The notes under the pieces: generated by a model | The model's input: the letters and a program-made list of their open reading frames with translations, nothing else | Databases searched by the model: none | Told to the model about the DNA's origin: nothing | NCBI RefSeq assembly: GCF_026213295.1 | Contig: NC_079431.1 | Coordinates: 19,091,521 to 19,155,520 of the forward strand | Reading direction: 5' to 3' | DNA length: 64,000 bases | Source of the DNA: Gadus chalcogrammus | Lineage: Eukaryota > Chordata > Actinopteri > Gadiformes > Gadidae | Shown: piece after piece, positions 63,960 through 64,000 of the stretch | Layout: every line of letters begins with the position of its first letter | Numbering within the stretch: the stretch's first letter is position 1 | Position numbers and translations under genes: made by a program

Positions 63960-64000
<41 letters not shown>
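63960..64000. repeat. (GT)n microsatellite, runs off window
   Basis: GT tract continuing beyond the end of the window. Confidence 0.95.

Overview
This is vertebrate nuclear DNA, almost certainly from a teleost fish. The basis is the set of interspersed repeats: tRNA-derived SINE pieces, the fish repeat tail with the 'agcgtctgctaaatg'-type motif, a piggyBac element with TTAA duplications, Tc1/mariner relics, LINE relics, and very many long (CA/GT)n tracts. By a rough eye count the dinucleotide tracts longer than about 50 bp take up about 4-4.5 kb of 64 kb. That density would suit a gadiform (cod-like) fish, but this is a guess. No intact host gene was found. Most long open frames are poly(Thr-His) or poly(Cys-Val) translations of microsatellites or Ser/Leu-Pro translations of polypyrimidine DNA. 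The window reads as an intergenic region or a very large intron.

Layout. 1-24.6 kb: single-copy sequence broken by CA/GT, CT and AT microsatellites, with a few old interspersed repeats (1.45-1.8, 3.5, 9.0-9.5, 12.06-12.49 kb). 24.67-33.06 kb: the most striking structure, a three-level nest. A 37-bp minisatellite is split by a GGCCCCGT-terminal element with a TCA target duplication (24723-32501). That element is itself split by a 7.2-kb giant palindrome (24951-32135) flanked by a perfect 7-bp direct repeat, CACCAGC. The palindrome has ~3.5-3.6-kb arms, about 98-99% identical where I compared them, around a 40-bp spacer. Each arm carries its own older ~600-bp inverted repeat, three 137-bp tandem units, a GT/CA microsatellite, a cluster of long G (or C) runs, and a small Cys-containing open frame. 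33-49 kb: AT-rich single-copy DNA with a decayed LINE reverse-transcriptase 3' end (35.8-36.4 kb), a 1.19-kb Tc1/mariner-type element with a nested 99-bp insertion (38.66-39.85 kb), and a 281-bp duplication next to GT tracts (40.8-41.35 kb). 49-64 kb: a small inverted-terminal-repeat element (49.16-49.43 kb), a LINE endonuclease-domain relic that runs into a GT tract (49.78-50.24 kb), a SINE (54.2 kb), a mariner transposase relic (59 kb), and a complete but non-autonomous piggyBac element with TIRs, TTAA duplications, a TATA-like box and an N-terminal transposase stub (60.82-62.11 kb).

The elements do not form a pathway. The window is a record of layered insertions, microsatellite growth and duplication. 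The giant palindrome is the best candidate for something not well described: a fold-back-type mobile element with no recognisable transposase of its own.
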